Source: Aureispira sp963837355 (GTDB lineage: Bacteria > Bacteroidota > Bacteroidia > Chitinophagales > Saprospiraceae). From it: a stretch of DNA of 64,000 nucleotides. Where the stretch lies: the NCBI GenBank assembly GCA_963837355.1, contig CAWIMY010000007.1:558001-622000 (forward strand), written 5' to 3'. A program made the translations under genes and the position numbers. This document shows, piece after piece, positions 10,025 through 20,784 of this stretch (within the stretch, counting starts at the first letter, position 1; the number at the start of each line of letters is the position of its first letter). Below the pieces are notes generated by a model, which was not told where the DNA came from, made no database searches, and saw only the letters and a program-made list of their open reading frames with translations.

Positions 10025-10540
10025 TTAGACCAAAGCCCAAGCAGTATCTTTATCTGATAAATCGGGCATAGTGGTTTGCCAAGGGAGTTCAAAAGCAGGA
10101 TCATCCCAACGAAGGCCGCCCTCTGCTTGGGGACAATAATCGTTGTCCGAATAATACAACACATCGGCATTCTCCGACAAGGTCAAATAGCCTGTTGCAA
10201 AGCCGCGCGGAATCAATACGCCTCTATCAGGTCGATCCAATACAATCGTCTCGGCCATTGTTTTGTGGTGCTTCCCTTGGCGCAAATCTACAAACCCCAA
10301 TTGAATGCGGCCGCGCAAGACTCTAAAAAACTTAGATTCTGCCCATTCGCCCGTTTGGAAATGTAAGCCGCGCAAGATATTGGCGCGAGTATTTTGGACA
10401 AAATTCACTTGCTTAATGTGGTAATCGTGCAGCGCGGGGTGGTTTCGGTGGAATAGTTTTACAAATCCACCGCGTCCATCCACAAACGAAGGGCTTTGCA
10501 GCACGTGTACATCCGACAATAAAGTAGCAATAGTTTCCAT
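10025..10540 (-). CDS. dTDP-4-dehydrorhamnose 3,5-epimerase-like protein
   Basis: The protein belongs to the RmlC cupin family that epimerises dTDP-4-keto-6-deoxy-hexoses at C3 and C5. It shows the catalytic-histidine strand L-R-G-L-H-F-Q, I-P-R-G-F-A-T-G-Y and the C-terminal G-G-L-R-W-D-D-P-A signature. I choose the ATG at 10538-10540 (171 residues) and not an upstream ATG at 10646-10648, because the extra 36 residues have no family counterpart and a promoter motif lies inside them. No rmlA, rmlB or rmlD is visible, so it may serve a variant sugar such as a 3-modified deoxyhexose. It heads the glycosyltransferase block. Confidence 0.82.
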   Translation of the reverse strand: METIATLLSDVHVLQSPSFVDGRGGFVKLFHRNHPALHDYHIKQVNFVQNTRANILRGLHFQTGEWAESKFFRVLRGRIQLGFVDLRQGKHHKTMAETIVLDRPDRGVLIPRGFATGYLTLSENADVLYYSDNDYCPQAEGGLRWDDPAFELPWQTTMPDLSDKDTAWALV

Positions 10541-10593
10541 AAAAAGCAATAAATTAAGAAGCGCCAACACCAAAATAGGCCGAGCGGCTAGCG

Positions 10594-10601
10594 CAAAAGT
10601 A
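10594..10601 (-). promoter_or_regulatory. Bacteroidota -7 promoter element
   Basis: On the minus strand the bases read TACTTTTG, an exact match to TAnnTTTG, about 54 bp before the chosen start of the epimerase gene. No clear -33 TTG box is seen. A run of eight C (10628-10635 on the plus strand) lies about 26 bp further upstream. Confidence 0.45.
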
Positions 10602-10706
10602 AGATAATTTTGTGGCCTTGGCCTATTCCCCCCCCTTAATAATTCCAAGGCTATACGAGCCCATAGTTATACACAAAACAGTAAAGTATATTTTAAAAGT
10701 TGGAGA

Positions 10707-11651
10707 TTAAGAAACAGGCGCATAGCGCTTCAAATAGGCTTCAAGGCCTTGTTCCAAGCTGATTTTTGGTACAAAGGGCATGGCTGTGGGCTGCTGTGTC
10801 ATGTCTAAGGCCAAATAGCCCATGCTTACATCGCGTTTATCAAGGGTTCCGAATTGTGCATCAGGGCGCTGGCCTAAGTGTTTTTCAACAGCATCCAAGA
10901 CGGTTTCTATCACGCTGCGCACACTGCGTACCGTGGTATCGGTCAAGTTAAAAACCCCTGATTGGCGCTGCTCCAAATACTGTATCAAAAAATCGGTGAC
11001 ATCGTCGATGTGGGTGTATTGGCGTTGTTGTACTCCTGCGGTAAATTCCAAGGCTTTGCCTGCGACACTGCTCTGTACAATATAAGGAATCAAGCGTTGG
11101 TCGTTTTCTGCGGCACCATAAATATTCGTCAAAATAAAATGCTGCCAGCAATAAGGGAGCGCTGTGGCATTGGGCAGCAATTTGCTGTCGGCAAAGCGCG
11201 TCAATAGATTTTTGGCGTGGCAGTAGGCATTGGGCAAGGGATTGCGATGGCTCGCGATTTCGGCAGGCGTGTAGGCGCGTGCTTCGGACTGGTCGCCAAT
11301 CTCAAAATAAGACCCAAAGGTCACCAACTTTCCTGTATACCCCGCCGCTTCGAGTGCTACGGCCAACTGAATGGGCTCAAAGGCATTCAACCCATAAATA
11401 TACTGTTGCGCATCCGTGTTTTTTGGCTGAATGCCTGCCCCTGCACAAAAGTAAATGACCGAACAATCTAGCAATTCCGCAACATCCAAGGGCGTATTTG
11501 GATAATTATAAGCTCGCCATTCGAGCCCCTTGGCAGCGGGCATGGGGCGGCGGCTGTAACAGCGAAGAGATGGCGCGATGGAGCTGGTCGTCCATTTTTT
11601 TAGGAGGGCTTGCGCCAAAAACGAAGTAGCGCCAAGGAGAGCAACAGTCAT
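10707..11651 (-). CDS. NAD(P)-dependent nucleotide-sugar reductase/epimerase (SDR)
   Basis: This extended SDR of about 314 residues begins M-T-V-A-L-L-G-A-T-S-F-L-A; the loop G-A-T-S-F-L-A replaces the usual GxxGxxG. The catalytic tyrosine and lysine are in A-Y-C-H-A-K. A start at 11649-11651 puts the cofactor strand at the very N-terminus, so I prefer it to the in-frame start nine codons upstream. Q-Y-T-H-I-D-D-V matches the conserved substrate-side strand of nucleotide-sugar epimerases and reductases. It is the first gene of the leftward polysaccharide block, divergent from the UDP-sugar dehydrogenase. The substrate is not determinable, but a keto-sugar is likely. Confidence 0.75.
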   Translation of the reverse strand: MTVALLGATSFLAQALLKKWTTSSIAPSLRCYSRRPMPAAKGLEWRAYNYPNTPLDVAELLDCSVIYFCAGAGIQPKNTDAQQYIYGLNAFEPIQLAVALEAAGYTGKLVTFGSYFEIGDQSEARAYTPAEIASHRNPLPNAYCHAKNLLTRFADSKLLPNATALPYCWQHFILTNIYGAAENDQRLIPYIVQSSVAGKALEFTAGVQQRQYTHIDDVTDFLIQYLEQRQSGVFNLTDTTVRSVRSVIETVLDAVEKHLGQRPDAQFGTLDKRDVSMGYLALDMTQQPTAMPFVPKISLEQGLEAYLKRYAPVS

Positions 11652-11789
11652 ACGATCAATGTTTGATTGGAAGGGCAACGCGGCCTGTTTTTCAAGGCTT
11701 TCTTGTACGCGAAGGTGCTAGTTTTTGGGCGAGATGTAAAAAAAGGAGGGATTTTTTTTACAAATTCTAAAACATAAAAAGCAGAATAG

Positions 11790-11797
11790 TACTTTTG
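11790..11797 (+). promoter_or_regulatory. Bacteroidota -7 promoter element for the UDP-sugar dehydrogenase
   Basis: The bases TACTTTTG match TAnnTTTG exactly, 73 bp before the ATG of the dehydrogenase, in the divergent 218-bp gap. A -33 box is not obvious. Confidence 0.45.
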
Positions 11798-11869
11798 CGT
11801 AGAAGGCTTGCGCTGAAACCGCGCCTAGAAAAGCATTAGATTACTCTTATCAAGATAAAAATAAAAATA

Positions 11870-13162
11870 ATGTACGACGCACTACGCAACAAGGAAACAA
11901 AATTGGCAGTAATTGGATTGGGTTATGTAGGCTTGCCTATAGCCTTGGCTTTCGCCAAAAAACTAGCAGTAGTGGGTTTTGACATCAATGCCGAGCGCGT
12001 GGCGCAAATGCAGCAACACATTGACCCTTCACAAGAATTGGAAGCCGCTGCGTTTGCCAACAGTGACATCGAATTTACCACTGAATTGGACGATTTGAAA
12101 AAAGCCAGTTTTTATGTGGTGGCTGTGCCAACACCCATTGACGCGTCGCGAACGCCCAATCTCCACCCTCTTTTATCGGCCACACGCACCGTCGGCAAGG
12201 TGCTCAAAAAAGGCGATTGTGTGGTTTTTGAATCCACCGTTTATCCGAGTTGTACCGAAGAAGATTGCCTTCCTATATTGGAAGAATTATCAGGACTAAA
12301 ACTACACGAAGACTTTAGCATTGGCTACTCGCCCGAGCGTATCAATCCAGGGGACAAGGAACGCACCATCGAAAAAATTATCAAAGTAGTCTCTGGCAGC
12401 GACGAGGCATCTCTTGATCTTATTGCCAAGGTATACGAACTAATTATCGAAGCAGGCGTTTACCGCGCCAGCAGCATTCAAGTCGCGGAAGCCGCCAAAG
12501 TCATCGAAAATACACAGCGCGACCTCAACATTGCTTTAATGAATGAGTTGTCGATTATTTTTGACAAAATGAATATTCCTACCAATGAAGTACTCAAGGC
12601 GGCAGGAACCAAATGGAATTTTCTTAAATTTTATCCCGGCCTTGTCGGCGGGCATTGTATTGGCGTAGACCCTTATTACTTGACCTTCAAAGCGCAGCAA
12701 TTGGGGTACAACCCCCAAGTGATTTTGAGCGGTCGCCGCATCAATGATAACATGTCGAGTCATGTGGCCACGCGTTTGGTGCAGCTGATGTTGCAAGAGA
12801 GCAAACCCATCAAAGGGGCGCGGGTGCTGGTGATGGGCATTACCTTTAAGGAAAATGTCTCCGATATTCGCAATTCTAAAGTGGCTGATTTAGTAAAATC
12901 CCTCCAAGAATTTTTAATTGAAGTAGACGTAGTCGATCCTCATGCTACTGCAGCGCAAGTAGAAGCCGAGTATGGATTTGGCTTGGTACCCGAGCCCAAA
13001 GGGCCTTACGAAGCCGTTGTGGTGGCCGTAGCGCACGACGCGTATCGGGCGTTAGAATTGACTTATTTTAAGGAAATGAGTCAAGGCCGCTTGATTTTGG
13101 TTGACCTCAAAAACTTGTACGACCAACAAAAGACGGACGATTGTACCATTTGGAGCCTCTAA
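11870..13162 (+). CDS. UDP-N-acetylhexosamine 6-dehydrogenase (WbpO/TviB type)
   Basis: This 430-residue nucleotide-sugar dehydrogenase oxidises C6 of a UDP-N-acetylhexosamine to the uronic acid using two NAD+. The N-terminal Rossmann motif is G-L-G-Y-V-G-L-P (16-23). The catalytic cysteine is C263 in G-G-H-C-I-G-V-D-P-Y-Y, and E-S-T-V-Y-P-S and Y-S-P-E-R-I-N-P-G are family signatures. Overall wording (N-T-Q-R-D-L-N-I-A, G-T-K-W-N-F-L) is closest to TviB/WbpO among the UDP-HexNAc dehydrogenases, though substrate choice (GlcNAc or GalNAc) is inference. Its product would be the natural input for the WlbA-like and WlbB-like enzymes encoded at 20.8-22.4 kb. Length is normal and the frame intact. 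Confidence 0.9.
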   Translation: MYDALRNKETKLAVIGLGYVGLPIALAFAKKLAVVGFDINAERVAQMQQHIDPSQELEAAAFANSDIEFTTELDDLKKASFYVVAVPTPIDASRTPNLHPLLSATRTVGKVLKKGDCVVFESTVYPSCTEEDCLPILEELSGLKLHEDFSIGYSPERINPGDKERTIEKIIKVVSGSDEASLDLIAKVYELIIEAGVYRASSIQVAEAAKVIENTQRDLNIALMNELSIIFDKMNIPTNEVLKAAGTKWNFLKFYPGLVGGHCIGVDPYYLTFKAQQLGYNPQVILSGRRINDNMSSHVATRLVQLMLQESKPIKGARVLVMGITFKENVSDIRNSKVADLVKSLQEFLIEVDVVDPHATAAQVEAEYGFGLVPEPKGPYEAVVVAVAHDAYRALELTYFKEMSQGRLILVDLKNLYDQQKTDDCTIWSL

Positions 13163-13190
13163 CTCCCCCGTTTAGAATCGCTTAGTTAGC

Positions 13191-13227
13191 GTCGTTTTTT
13201 TATCTTTGTTGGACATAAAAAAACGAC
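13191..13227. terminator. Perfect inverted repeat with T-run
   Basis: Twelve-bp perfect arms lie at 13191-13202 and 13216-13227, 28 bp after the dehydrogenase stop; the 5' arm ends in seven T and an A. It is a plausible intrinsic terminator. The loop and arm edge contain TATCTTTG (13201-13208), an exact TAnnTTTG match that could drive the adhesin gene. Confidence 0.5.
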
Positions 13228-13340
13228 TGCCTTGTTATGTCCCTTCGGAAGCGATCATTTTTGGTCTGGTATTCGAGCCTTTTATTGCTGGTATGCGTTT
13301 ATACGAAGAACCCCCTTTCCTCATTGTTTTATCCTAGTGT

Positions 13341-16300
13341 ATGAAAAATTTTATTGGACTCCTTGTTAGTTTTTGTTTGGGAATGAGCAGCCTTTGGGCG
13401 CAACCTATCGTGAATCTAGGAGCAGATACTACAGTCTGTGCCACTACTTGGACGTTACAAGCGGGCAATGCGGGCGCAAGTTATCTGTGGAACACGGGAG
13501 CCACTACTGCGACACTTGCCGTAACGAGTACAGGAATTTATTGGGTAGCGGTAACGGATGGAACAGGTACTACCCGCGACAGCATCGACTTGACCCTACA
13601 AATGCCCCCTGTAGTATCTTATTTGCCTACCGATACCGCTCTTTGTTTGGGACTACAAACGTTGGCTGTACAAGCGACAGCAGGAGTGGTGCAATGGTTT
13701 GATAGCACAGGGCAAGTCTTGACAACAGGCGACACCCTTGTTTATAATCTTGCCGATACGACTAGAATTTGGTATCAAGCTAGCAATTTTACCCCTTTGT
13801 CGACTACGCTCGGCCTCTCTCTAAGCAGTGCTGCTACAGGATACACTGCCGTTTACCCACGTGGGGTGAGGTTTAATTTGACGGAATATGTGCAACTCAA
13901 TAGTGTGCGTTTGGATATAGATAATGGCCCGTTTACTGCCCAAATAGAGATTGAAGACAATGCGGGTAATCGCTTGTATACAATTCCTGTTTCTCTACCG
14001 AGTGCAGGGCAATATACCGTTGCCTTGAATGTAGAATTACCGATTGGCACGGGCTACACGATGGTATTGGGCAATATAGCGGGCGGGCAAGCGCGCTTCA
14101 ATGGTGGGGTAACGCCTGCACAATGGAGCAGCTACGGCAATAGTGTGTTAGAAATGGTGCCAGGGATAAATTTTGCCCGTGTCTATGGCTATTTTTACGA
14201 CTGGCAAATTTCGATTTTGGATACAGCGGGGTGTAGTTCTGGCTTGGATTCTATTCTACTAAATGGTTTGCAGACCCCTGTTGTTGCTTTGGGGAATGAT
14301 ACCACCTTGTGTGGAGATAGCGTCTTGCTCAATGCGTTTAATACGGGGGCTAGTTATGCTTGGAGTACAGGCGCGAGCAGCAGTAGTATTTTTGTGAGCA
14401 GCAGCGGAACCTATCAGGTGACGGTAAGCCAAGGAGGACAATGTGCGGTAGTAGATTCGGTGACGGTAACCGTTTTGCAGCCTCCTACTTTTATTAGTAC
14501 ACCTAGCGATCAAAATGCCTGCCAAGGGGATATTGTACTAGTCGCGCAAGCCGCAACAGGAATCGTGCAGTGGTTCGACAGCACAGGGCAAGTTTTGACA
14601 ACAGGCGACACCCTTGTTTATAATCTTGCCGATACGACTAGAATTTGGTATCAAGCCAGTAATTTTACCCCTTTGTCGACTACGCTCGGCCTCTCTCTAA
14701 GCAGTGCTGCTACAGGATATGCCGCAGTTTATCCGCGTGGGGTAAGGTTTAATTTGACGGAATATGTGCAACTCAATAGTGTGCGTTTGGATATAGATAA
14801 TGGCCCGTTTACTGCCCAAATAGAGATCGAAGACAACGCGGGCAATCGCTTGTATACGATTCCTGTTGCGCTGCCCAGTGCAGGACAATATACGGTGGCA
14901 TTGAATGTAGAATTGCCAATAGGGACAGGCTACACGATGGTATTGGGCAATATAGCGGGCGGGCAAGCGCGCTTCAATGGTGGGGTAACGCCTGCACAAT
15001 GGAGCAGCTACGGCAATAGTGTGTTAGAAATGGTGCCAGGGATAAATTTTTCTCAGGTCTATGGCTATTTCTATGACTGGCAAATTTCGGTATTAGATCC
15101 TACGGGCTGTAGTTCTTTCTTGGATTCGGTGCTAATCAATGGCTTAGAAACGCCTGTAATAGATCTTGGGTCAGATACGACCTTGTGTAGCAATAGTTTG
15201 TTCTTGAATGTTTCAACGCCTAATTCAACATACAACTGGAATATCGGAACCAATGCGGCTAGTATTTTTGTGACTACAACAGGAACCTACGCTGTCACGG
15301 TAACCCAAGGAGGGCTTTGCTCGGATAGTGATTCTATTGAGGTGACGATTTTACAAGAACCTAATTTGGTAACTATCCCTAGCGACCAAGATGTTTGCGA
15401 AGGCCGCCAAGTAGTGCTCACGGCGCAAGCAGATGCGGGCACCTTACAATGGCTAGATAGTACAGGAAGAACTGTTGCTATAGGCGATACCTTTTTGTAT
15501 ACTGTTGGTGATACGGCTAGATTTTGGATACAGTCCAATTATTACGTTCCAGTAGGGGATACCATAGGCTTGCCGCTAAGTGGTGTGGGGACAGGCTACA
15601 CAGATGCTGAACCTCGTGGGGTTGGCTTTGATGCCCTCGAATTTGTGCGCCTTAACAGTGTCCATTTAGACATTGATAATGGGCCTTTTACCGCTACAAT
15701 AGAATTAGAAGATGCTAACAATACAATCCTATATAGTGTGCCTGTCGCCTTGCCCAGTGCAGGACGGTACCGAGTGGCGCTCAACCTAGAAATTCCGACA
15801 GGCGAAGGCTATCAATTGGTCTTGCGCAACATAACGGGCGGCCAAGCGCGGTTTAATGGAGGGGTGACCCCTGCCGATTGGAGTAGCTATGGCAATGGGT
15901 TGATACAGATGACCGAAGGAGCCTATTTTCCCTTGGTCTATGGCTATTTCTACGATTGGGAATTGGCCACATTGGCCTCTTCTTGTCAATCGGAGCGCGA
16001 TTCTTTTGTGATTAATAGTTTGGCTGCTCCTGTGGTGGCGCTGGGGCAAGATACGACCTTGTGTAGTGATAGTTTATTGTTGGCCGTGCCTACTGTTGGC
16101 GGGGCGTACAATTGGAACACAGGATCGACTAGCAGCAGTATTTTTGCAGCCAGTAGCGGCACTTATGCGGTGACCGTCACCAAAAACGGTGTTTGTCCGA
16201 TTAGTGATTCTATACAGATAACTGTTATCACCCAACCCCAATTAATAGAACAGCCTTTGGATCAAAGTGCTTGTCGTGGATTGTTACCGTTGGTGGTTCG

Positions 16301-19300
16301 GGCAGATGCAGGGATTGTGCAGTGGCTAGATAGCACGGGAACTACTTTTGCAGTAGGCGATACCTTATTATACGATTTACAAGACACGACCTTGTTGCGT
16401 TACCAAGCAGGGTATTATCAAACCAGTAATGCTCCGTTAGGACTGTCTTTAGCCACGCCTGTTATAGGCTATACCAATGCTTCTTCGCGGGGCATTCGTT
16501 TCCATACGACCGAATATCTACGCCTCAACCGTGTATCTTTGGACATTGATGGAGGGCCTTTTACGGCCAATATAGAAATAAGAGATGGCCAAGCAAATCT
16601 ACTCTACCGCATTCCCGTTGCGTTGCCGAGTGCAGGGCAATACCCGATTACCTTAAATGCTGAATTGCCGATTGGAAGAGATTTTACCATGACTTTAGAG
16701 AACATTGCGGGCGGGCAAGCGCGTTTTGATCGGGGATTACCCAGTTGGTCGGCAATAAGTCTACCCGCTCTAGAACTTGTTGATGGAGGGCAGTTTCCGT
16801 TGGTCTACGGCTTTTTTTACGAGTGGGAGATCGCCCTGTTGTCTAATTATTGTGCGTCGGCGATGGATTCTGTTCGACTCGATTTGTTGCCAACGCCCGA
16901 AACTACGCTGCCTGCGGATACTGTTATTTGTAACGATTCGGTGTTGGTAGACATTGCTTATCCTACATGCAACTTATTTTTGGTCGTTTAACAACAGTAC
17001 TAACAGTCAAGTACTAATCACCCAAGAAGGAACTTATACTTACAACCTGACCATTGGCACTTGTGCGGTTTTTGATTCTATAACCGTCTACTTAACGCCT
17101 ACTCCCGATCCACTACTTTTGTCGGCGGATACGACCACTTGTGTGGGAACCATTGAGCGTCGAGGAGCGGGGGCAGATGTATTAAAATGGTACGATGCTT
17201 CTACAGGCGGACAACTGCTAGGGCAGGGGAATGTATTTTCATATTTGGCGCAGACCACCGATACCATTTGGTTAGGGGGACAGGATTTCTCCAATAAGCG
17301 CTATACCCAAGGGTTAGTCGATACCTTTGTTGCCGCACAAAGTGGGTATTTTTTTCCGCCCAACGTTCGGGGCTTGCTCTTTGATGCCCAAGAGGACATT
17401 TTATTAGAAGAAGTTACCTTATACCTCGGACGAACGCCCCTGATTGGAACCATTGCCCTTTGGGACGAAAACGATCAAGCGATCGACAGCCAGACCGTTG
17501 TGTTAACCAATATTGGCAGCAATGTGGTGCCCCTCAATTTTGTTGTTCCGAAAGGAACAGACTACAAATTAATGTTGACGCGCTACAGTCGTGTCAATAT
17601 CTTGTCGGAGACGCCTTTTACCAGTTATCCCATTTTTGGGGAGTTGGTACACCTCAACTCAGGGTACCCTTTCCCCAATAACTACCAGTATTTCTACAAT
17701 TGGCAAGTCAGAAAGCTAGCGTGTCCTTCTCCGCGTTTGCCCAGTGTTGTAACCGTTTTGCCAACGCCTGACGTAGACTTTCCGACCGATACGATTATTT
17801 GTGGAGATAGTTTGGTATTAGATGCTAGCAATAGTGGGGCGACTACTTACAATTGGAGTACCGGAGCGACCACACCGAGCATTGTAGCCGATAGTTCTAC
17901 GCGTGTTTCGCTTATCGGAAGCATTGGTATTTGTAGTGACGAGGACAGCATTAATATTTTTATAGTCGAACCACCAAGCATTATCAACCCACCCAACGAT
18001 ACTATTTTGTGCGCGGGGATTGCCACCTTCAAAGCAAGTGGCAACGCCGCTTATTACGCTTGGTACGATTCGCTCAACAGCGGCAATCCCTTTGCGTTAG
18101 GAGATTCTATCCGTATTAATTTAACGGACTCCGTTACCTTTTGGGTAGAGGGCATTGGCTTTTTGCCACAGTCAGAAACGGAAGGGTTGCCGTACAATCC
18201 TAACTCTAGTACCAATGTTTGGGGAACCCCTCAAACTAGCCTTTTTCCTACACGTGGGATGCAGTTTAGAGTAGAAGCGCCAATTCTATTGAATACAGTA
18301 GACGTGTATGTAGATACCTTTACTACCGCTCAACTGACGTTGTACAAATCGGGTTTTCCTTATTATAGTCGTCCAATCATACTGCCCGATAGCGGGCGTA
18401 ATGTGGTGAGTCTTGATACCCTATTGGAACCAGGTGATTACCGCATTGAGTTGAGCAACAAATCAGCAGGGCGTATTTTATTTGAGTCGCCGTTTAGCAA
18501 TGGACGGTTGCAGCAGCTCAATACCGCAAACATCACCTTCTTGGGCTCTACGCCCTCGCCCTTGCAGTATGTTTATTTCTTCAATTGGCGCATTTCAACG
18601 CCTTCTTGTGCGACCAACCGTTTGCCTGTTCGGGTAGATGTGCCCCAGTCGCCTGTGTTGTCGTTGGTGGCAGATACGGCCACTTGTACGGCTAGTTCGT
18701 TGGTCTTAGATCCTGTTCTAATCAATAACTCCAATTACAGCTATGCTTGGAATACGGCGGCCACTAGCGACACGTTACTGGTTAGTAACTCGGGGTATTA
18801 TACAGTGACGGTCACCAACAACGGACAATGCTCGTCTACCAAAAATACCTTTGTCCAATTTTTAACCACGCCCTTGGGCACCAACTTGCCCGACCAAACG
18901 ATTTGTGCGCCGCAAACCTTAAACCTATCTGCGCCTGTCAACGATGGTATTGTGGTTTGGTACGATTCGAGCACCCTCAATACCGTAGCCTATTTGGGGA
19001 CACCCTACCCGCGCTACATCCGCGATACTAGTGAATTTTGGTTGGATGTTGCGCCCAAGGCGACGACTAGAATTGGGGCACAGGCCTATCCCAACCCCAA
19101 TGAAACAGGGGCTTATTTGAACTTTATTATTGCCAATACGTTTGAGGTGTTGGCATACAGTATACTGGATTCCGTAGCCATTTATGTACAAGATGCACCC
19201 GCCAATGTGGCTTGGGTCGTGATGGATTCGTTGGGCAATACCTTATATAGTGGGAGTCAAACGATTACCCGCGCGCGGGAAAAAGTCTTTTTGCGCTTGG

Positions 19301-20683
19301 ACGCGCTCTTGCCGCCGAGTGACAACTATCAATTGAGCTTTACCAGTAGTTCAACAGCATTTTTAGTGGATCGAGGGATGCCGCAAACGCCTAGCTCTAG
19401 CGCTAATATTGCGCGGTTGACAGGGACGGCTTTTGCAGGCGTGGACTACGCTAGTTTCTTCGATTGGCATTTTACCTATGCTTATCCCGATTGCCACGCT
19501 CCTGTGGATACCTTTACGGTACAGGTACAATTGCCCGTCACTTTACCCGATTCTATATACAGTTGTGATTCGGCGTTGGTGGATGTGACGAATACCAGTG
19601 CGACGAGTTATCAATGGAGTACAGGCGCTACCACGGGGCAAGTGACCTTATCGCAAGCAGGAATTTATACGGTGACTATTAGTGATGGGGCGAGTTGTAC
19701 CCTTATTGATACGGTGGTTTTTGAACAACCTGTACCTGTGGGCTTGCCTACGTTGGGAGCAGTGTGTGGAACTACGTTAGCAACAAATTATTTAGGAACA
19801 GCGGCCACTTATTTGTGGAATACAGGAGACACTACACCGAGCATTACCCTGCTTGGCCCCAATGTCTATTCGGTCACCGTAACTACGGGCGGCGGCTGTA
19901 CTCTTGTCGATTCGGTTTACATTGCACAATTGGTTCCTGCTCCAGCCCCCCAATTAGGAGGCAATAGAACGCTTTGTTTTACGGATACCTTAGATGCAGG
20001 GTTAGGCGGGCAAGGCATGACTTATTTGTGGAATACAGGAGCCACTACTCAGCGAATCGTCGTCAACCAATCGGGCTTATACAGTGTCACGGTGACGCAT
20101 CCTTTGGGCTGTACGGGGACAGACGCGGCCTTTATTACCTTGGATAGTTTGCCTACGGCTAATTTTACCATAACAAAAAGTGGCAATACGGTTTTAATGA
20201 ATAACATCTCGACCAACATTGATATAACGACTACTTTTTTATGGAATATGGGCGACGGAACTTTATACGGTATTCCCAATCCGTTCCACAGCTACAACGA
20301 TACAGGCTGTTACGACGTTTTATTAGTAGTGTATGGGTCTTGTGGCAACGACAGTTTGCTACAAACGATTGGCGTTGGTCGTCCCGATAGCAGTTGCGGC
20401 GACGTTGCTATTGCTCGTTTGGCAGCAGCCGACTTGTTTCAAGTGGTTCCCAATCCAAGTTCGGGCAGGTTTGAAGTGTGGCTAGAGCGTCCCTTGCAGG
20501 AAAAAGGCCAATTAAAGATATACAACAGCCAAGGGCTGCTGGTCGCGACACGCGACCTTAGAGCAGGTCGGACAACAAAAACACCTGTTGCAGCTAGAGG
20601 ATATACCGACGGGTTTATACTTTTTGCATTGGCAAAGTGGTGGCTTTCAACAAGTACGGCGCTTGCTGATCCATCGTCCCTAG
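13341..20683 (+). CDS. Giant repetitive T9SS-secreted adhesin-like protein (two frameshifts)
   Basis: Restoring two one-base insertions gives about 2446 residues. The signal peptide ends ...S-L-W-A-Q. Seven long modules of about 290 residues follow. Each has an Ig-like strand set (D-T-T-x-C ... Y-x-W-x-T-G ... G-T-Y-x-V-T-V), a second Ig-like part with W-x-D-S-T, and a jelly-roll-like part (D-I-D-N-G-P-F-T-A, L-P-S-A-G-Q-Y, G-G-Q-A-R-F, Y-F-Y-D-W). Three short Ig-like modules, a PKD-like module (W-N-M-G-D-G) and a type-A sorting domain (V-V-P-N-P-S-S-G) complete it. Frame changes lie near 16968 (between T-C-N-L-F and A-T-Y-F-W-S) and near 20575; the true end is L-L-I-H-R-P at 20683. A role in surface adhesion or gliding is inferred from architecture only. 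Confidence 0.8.
13692..15095 (+). repeat. Near-identical 876-bp tandem repeat inside the adhesin
   Basis: The stretch from 13692 to about 14219 recurs at 14568-15095 with a constant 876-bp (292-codon) offset and only scattered mostly silent differences. The five later modules of the gene are homologous in protein but far more diverged, so these two are the youngest duplication. Confidence 0.85.
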
Positions 20684-20712
20684 GAGCTGTTGTGATTAAC
20701 CGATTGTTTCTG

Positions 20713-20720
20713 TATTTTTG
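20713..20720 (+). promoter_or_regulatory. Possible -7 promoter element before the oxidoreductase
   Basis: TATTTTTG matches TAnnTTTG, 65 bp before the oxidoreductase ATG and 30 bp after the corrected adhesin stop. It is followed immediately by a hairpin, so its use is uncertain. Confidence 0.3.
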
Positions 20721-20730
20721 ATTCTTTTTG

Positions 20731-20758
20731 GTAGGGCGTTGTATGAATAACGCCCTAC
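20731..20758. terminator. Hairpin after the adhesin gene
   Basis: Ten-bp perfect arms lie at 20731-20740 and 20749-20758 with an 8-nt loop, between the adhesin stop and the oxidoreductase start. There is no T-tract. Confidence 0.45.
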
Positions 20759-20784
20759 TAAAACTACCTCATCCAACAAAAACT

